A stretch of 64,000 nt of DNA, from assembly GCF_002086695.1 (NCBI RefSeq), contig NZ_MVIH01000002.1:496001-560000 (forward strand). The letters run 5' to 3'. Position numbers and translations under genes: made by a program. Source of the DNA: Mycolicibacterium rhodesiae. Its GTDB lineage: Bacteria; Actinomycetota; Actinomycetes; Mycobacteriales; Mycobacteriaceae. Below are positions 63,280 to 64,000 of the stretch, piece after piece; position 1 is the first letter of the stretch, and each line of letters begins with the position of its first letter. Below the pieces are notes generated by a model. It worked only from the letters and a program-made list of their open reading frames with translations. It did no database searches and was not told the origin of the DNA.

Positions 63280-64000
63280 CACACCATCTCCTGGCTCGTT
63301 GTGCTCGGCGCCAGCGGGTCCTCGTCGGGCTGAGTTCGACCGCGGCGCAGCCGGGCGTCGATGTAGTTCACCAGGTGCGTCAACGGGATTGTCAGCAACA
63401 GATAGAACAGGCCGGCCGCCACCAACGGCGACAGGTTGCCGGTCTGGGCGTTGAGATCGCGGCCCACTTGGAACAGCTCGCGCTGGCTGGCCACCAGCCC
63501 CAGGAAGTACACCAGCGACGACGCCTTCAGCAGCGAGATGAACTGGTTCACCAGGGCGGGTAGCACCCGGCGGATGCCTTGTGGGACCACCACCAGCCGC
63601 ATCGAGGAGGAGTAACTGAACCCGAGCGCGCGGGACGCTTCCAGCTGGCCGGCGTCCACACTCTGAATACCGGACCGGAAGATCTCGCCGATATAGGCCG
63701 CGGCCATCAAGCCGAGCGCGGCGATGCCGAGCGGGAAGGGGTTGTTGCCGGTGATACCACCGACCACGGGCCCGATGCCCAGACCGATCAGGAGGATGAT
63801 CACCACCTCGGGCAGACCCCGGAAAATGTCGGTGTAGACCCGGGCCGGCCAGCGCAGCCAACGCGACCGGGAGATCCCCGCCACGGCCAGCACCATGCCG
63901 AGCAGCAATCCGATCACGCTGGCGCAGACCGTCAGGATCAACGTGTTGGGCAACCCGGTGGTCAACAGGTCCGGGATGGCCTTCTTGTAGAGGTCCCAAT
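63279..64000 (-). CDS. Amino-acid-type ABC transporter permease, 5' end cut by window
   Basis: The frame runs to the window edge (WDLYKKAIPDLLTTGLPNTLILT), so the start is missing. At least four helices and the conserved EAA loop (LEASRALGFSYSSSMRLVVVPQGIRRVLPAL) define a HisMQ-type permease. It is coupled to the ATPase by a four-base overlap. A solute-binding gene probably lies upstream outside the window. Substrate unknown. Confidence 0.9.
   Translation of the reverse strand, partial: WDLYKKAIPDLLTTGLPNTLILTVCASVIGLLLGMVLAVAGISRSRWLRWPARVYTDIFRGLPEVVIILLIGLGIGPVVGGITGNNPFPLGIAALGLMAAAYIGEIFRSGIQSVDAGQLEASRALGFSYSSSMRLVVVPQGIRRVLPALVNQFISLLKASSLVYFLGLVASQRELFQVGRDLNAQTGNLSPLVAAGLFYLLLTIPLTHLVNYIDARLRRGRTQPDEDPLAPSTTSQEMV

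Noticed and set aside
63280..63999. Read-through extension of the ABC ATPase frame
   Set aside because: The ATPase begins at the ATG at 63279 overlapping the permease stop; the upstream part is an out-of-frame reading of the permease.

Overview
The window is a high-GC actinobacterial chromosome segment centred on the replication origin. Gene content and protein sequences identify a Mycobacterium (sensu lato). Supporting evidence is the serine/threonine kinase operon fhaA-fhaB-pstP-rodA-pbpA-pknA-pknB, CrgA, CwsA, CwlM, a MurJ fused to a pseudokinase, Mtc28, MutT4 and SigM/RsmA. Three features point to a rapidly growing or environmental species rather than the M. tuberculosis complex: gnd between dnaN and recF, the Rv0036c-to-leuS block on the rpmH side of the origin, and a glucosylglycerate hydrolase gene. 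The species itself cannot be named from sequence alone.

Layout. Positions 1-3.4 kb hold the end of a GGDEF protein, a small membrane protein, and a three-gene type VII secretion-like cassette on the minus strand whose middle gene carries an apparent frameshift, then tRNA-Leu. Positions 3.6-13.4 kb are the translationally coupled cell-wall/kinase operon. Positions 13.3-17.5 kb hold trpG, a DUF881 protein, crgA, a PH-domain protein, ppiA, cwsA, a small lipoprotein and a zinc-ribbon microprotein. Positions 17.5-17.8 kb hold tRNA-Ala, a 30-39 residue microprotein and tRNA-Ile. Positions 17.8-29.5 kb are the replication block, all on minus: dnaA, dnaN, gnd, recF, dciA, gyrB, gyrA and a DUF3566 gene. 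oriC is between dnaA and dnaN.

From 30.0 kb rightward the plus strand has rpmH-rnpA-yidD-yidC-jag-rsmG-parA-parB with two perfect parS palindromes, one over the start of rsmG and one inside parA, followed by a GNAT gene. Convergent to it on minus are the three clusters trxB-trxA-cwlM, sigM-rsmA and mutT4-DUF6049-murJ. Then come pcnA and an Asp-rich repeat protein on plus. A GGDEF-EAL gene with a coupled lipoprotein follows on minus, then the Rv0036c-Rv0040c/leuS-like block, an SDR gene, a glucosylglycerate hydrolase, a MarR regulator and an amino-acid-type ABC transporter cut by the window end.

How the genes work together. Two systems dominate. One is the origin machinery: initiation, sliding clamp, helicase loader, gyrase and ParABS segregation. 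The other is a phospho-signalling circuit for peptidoglycan growth: PknA/PknB kinases, PstP phosphatase, FHA readers FhaA/FhaB, synthesis enzymes RodA/PbpA, and the targets CwlM and MurJ on the opposite side of the origin. No insertion sequence, prophage or CRISPR array was seen.
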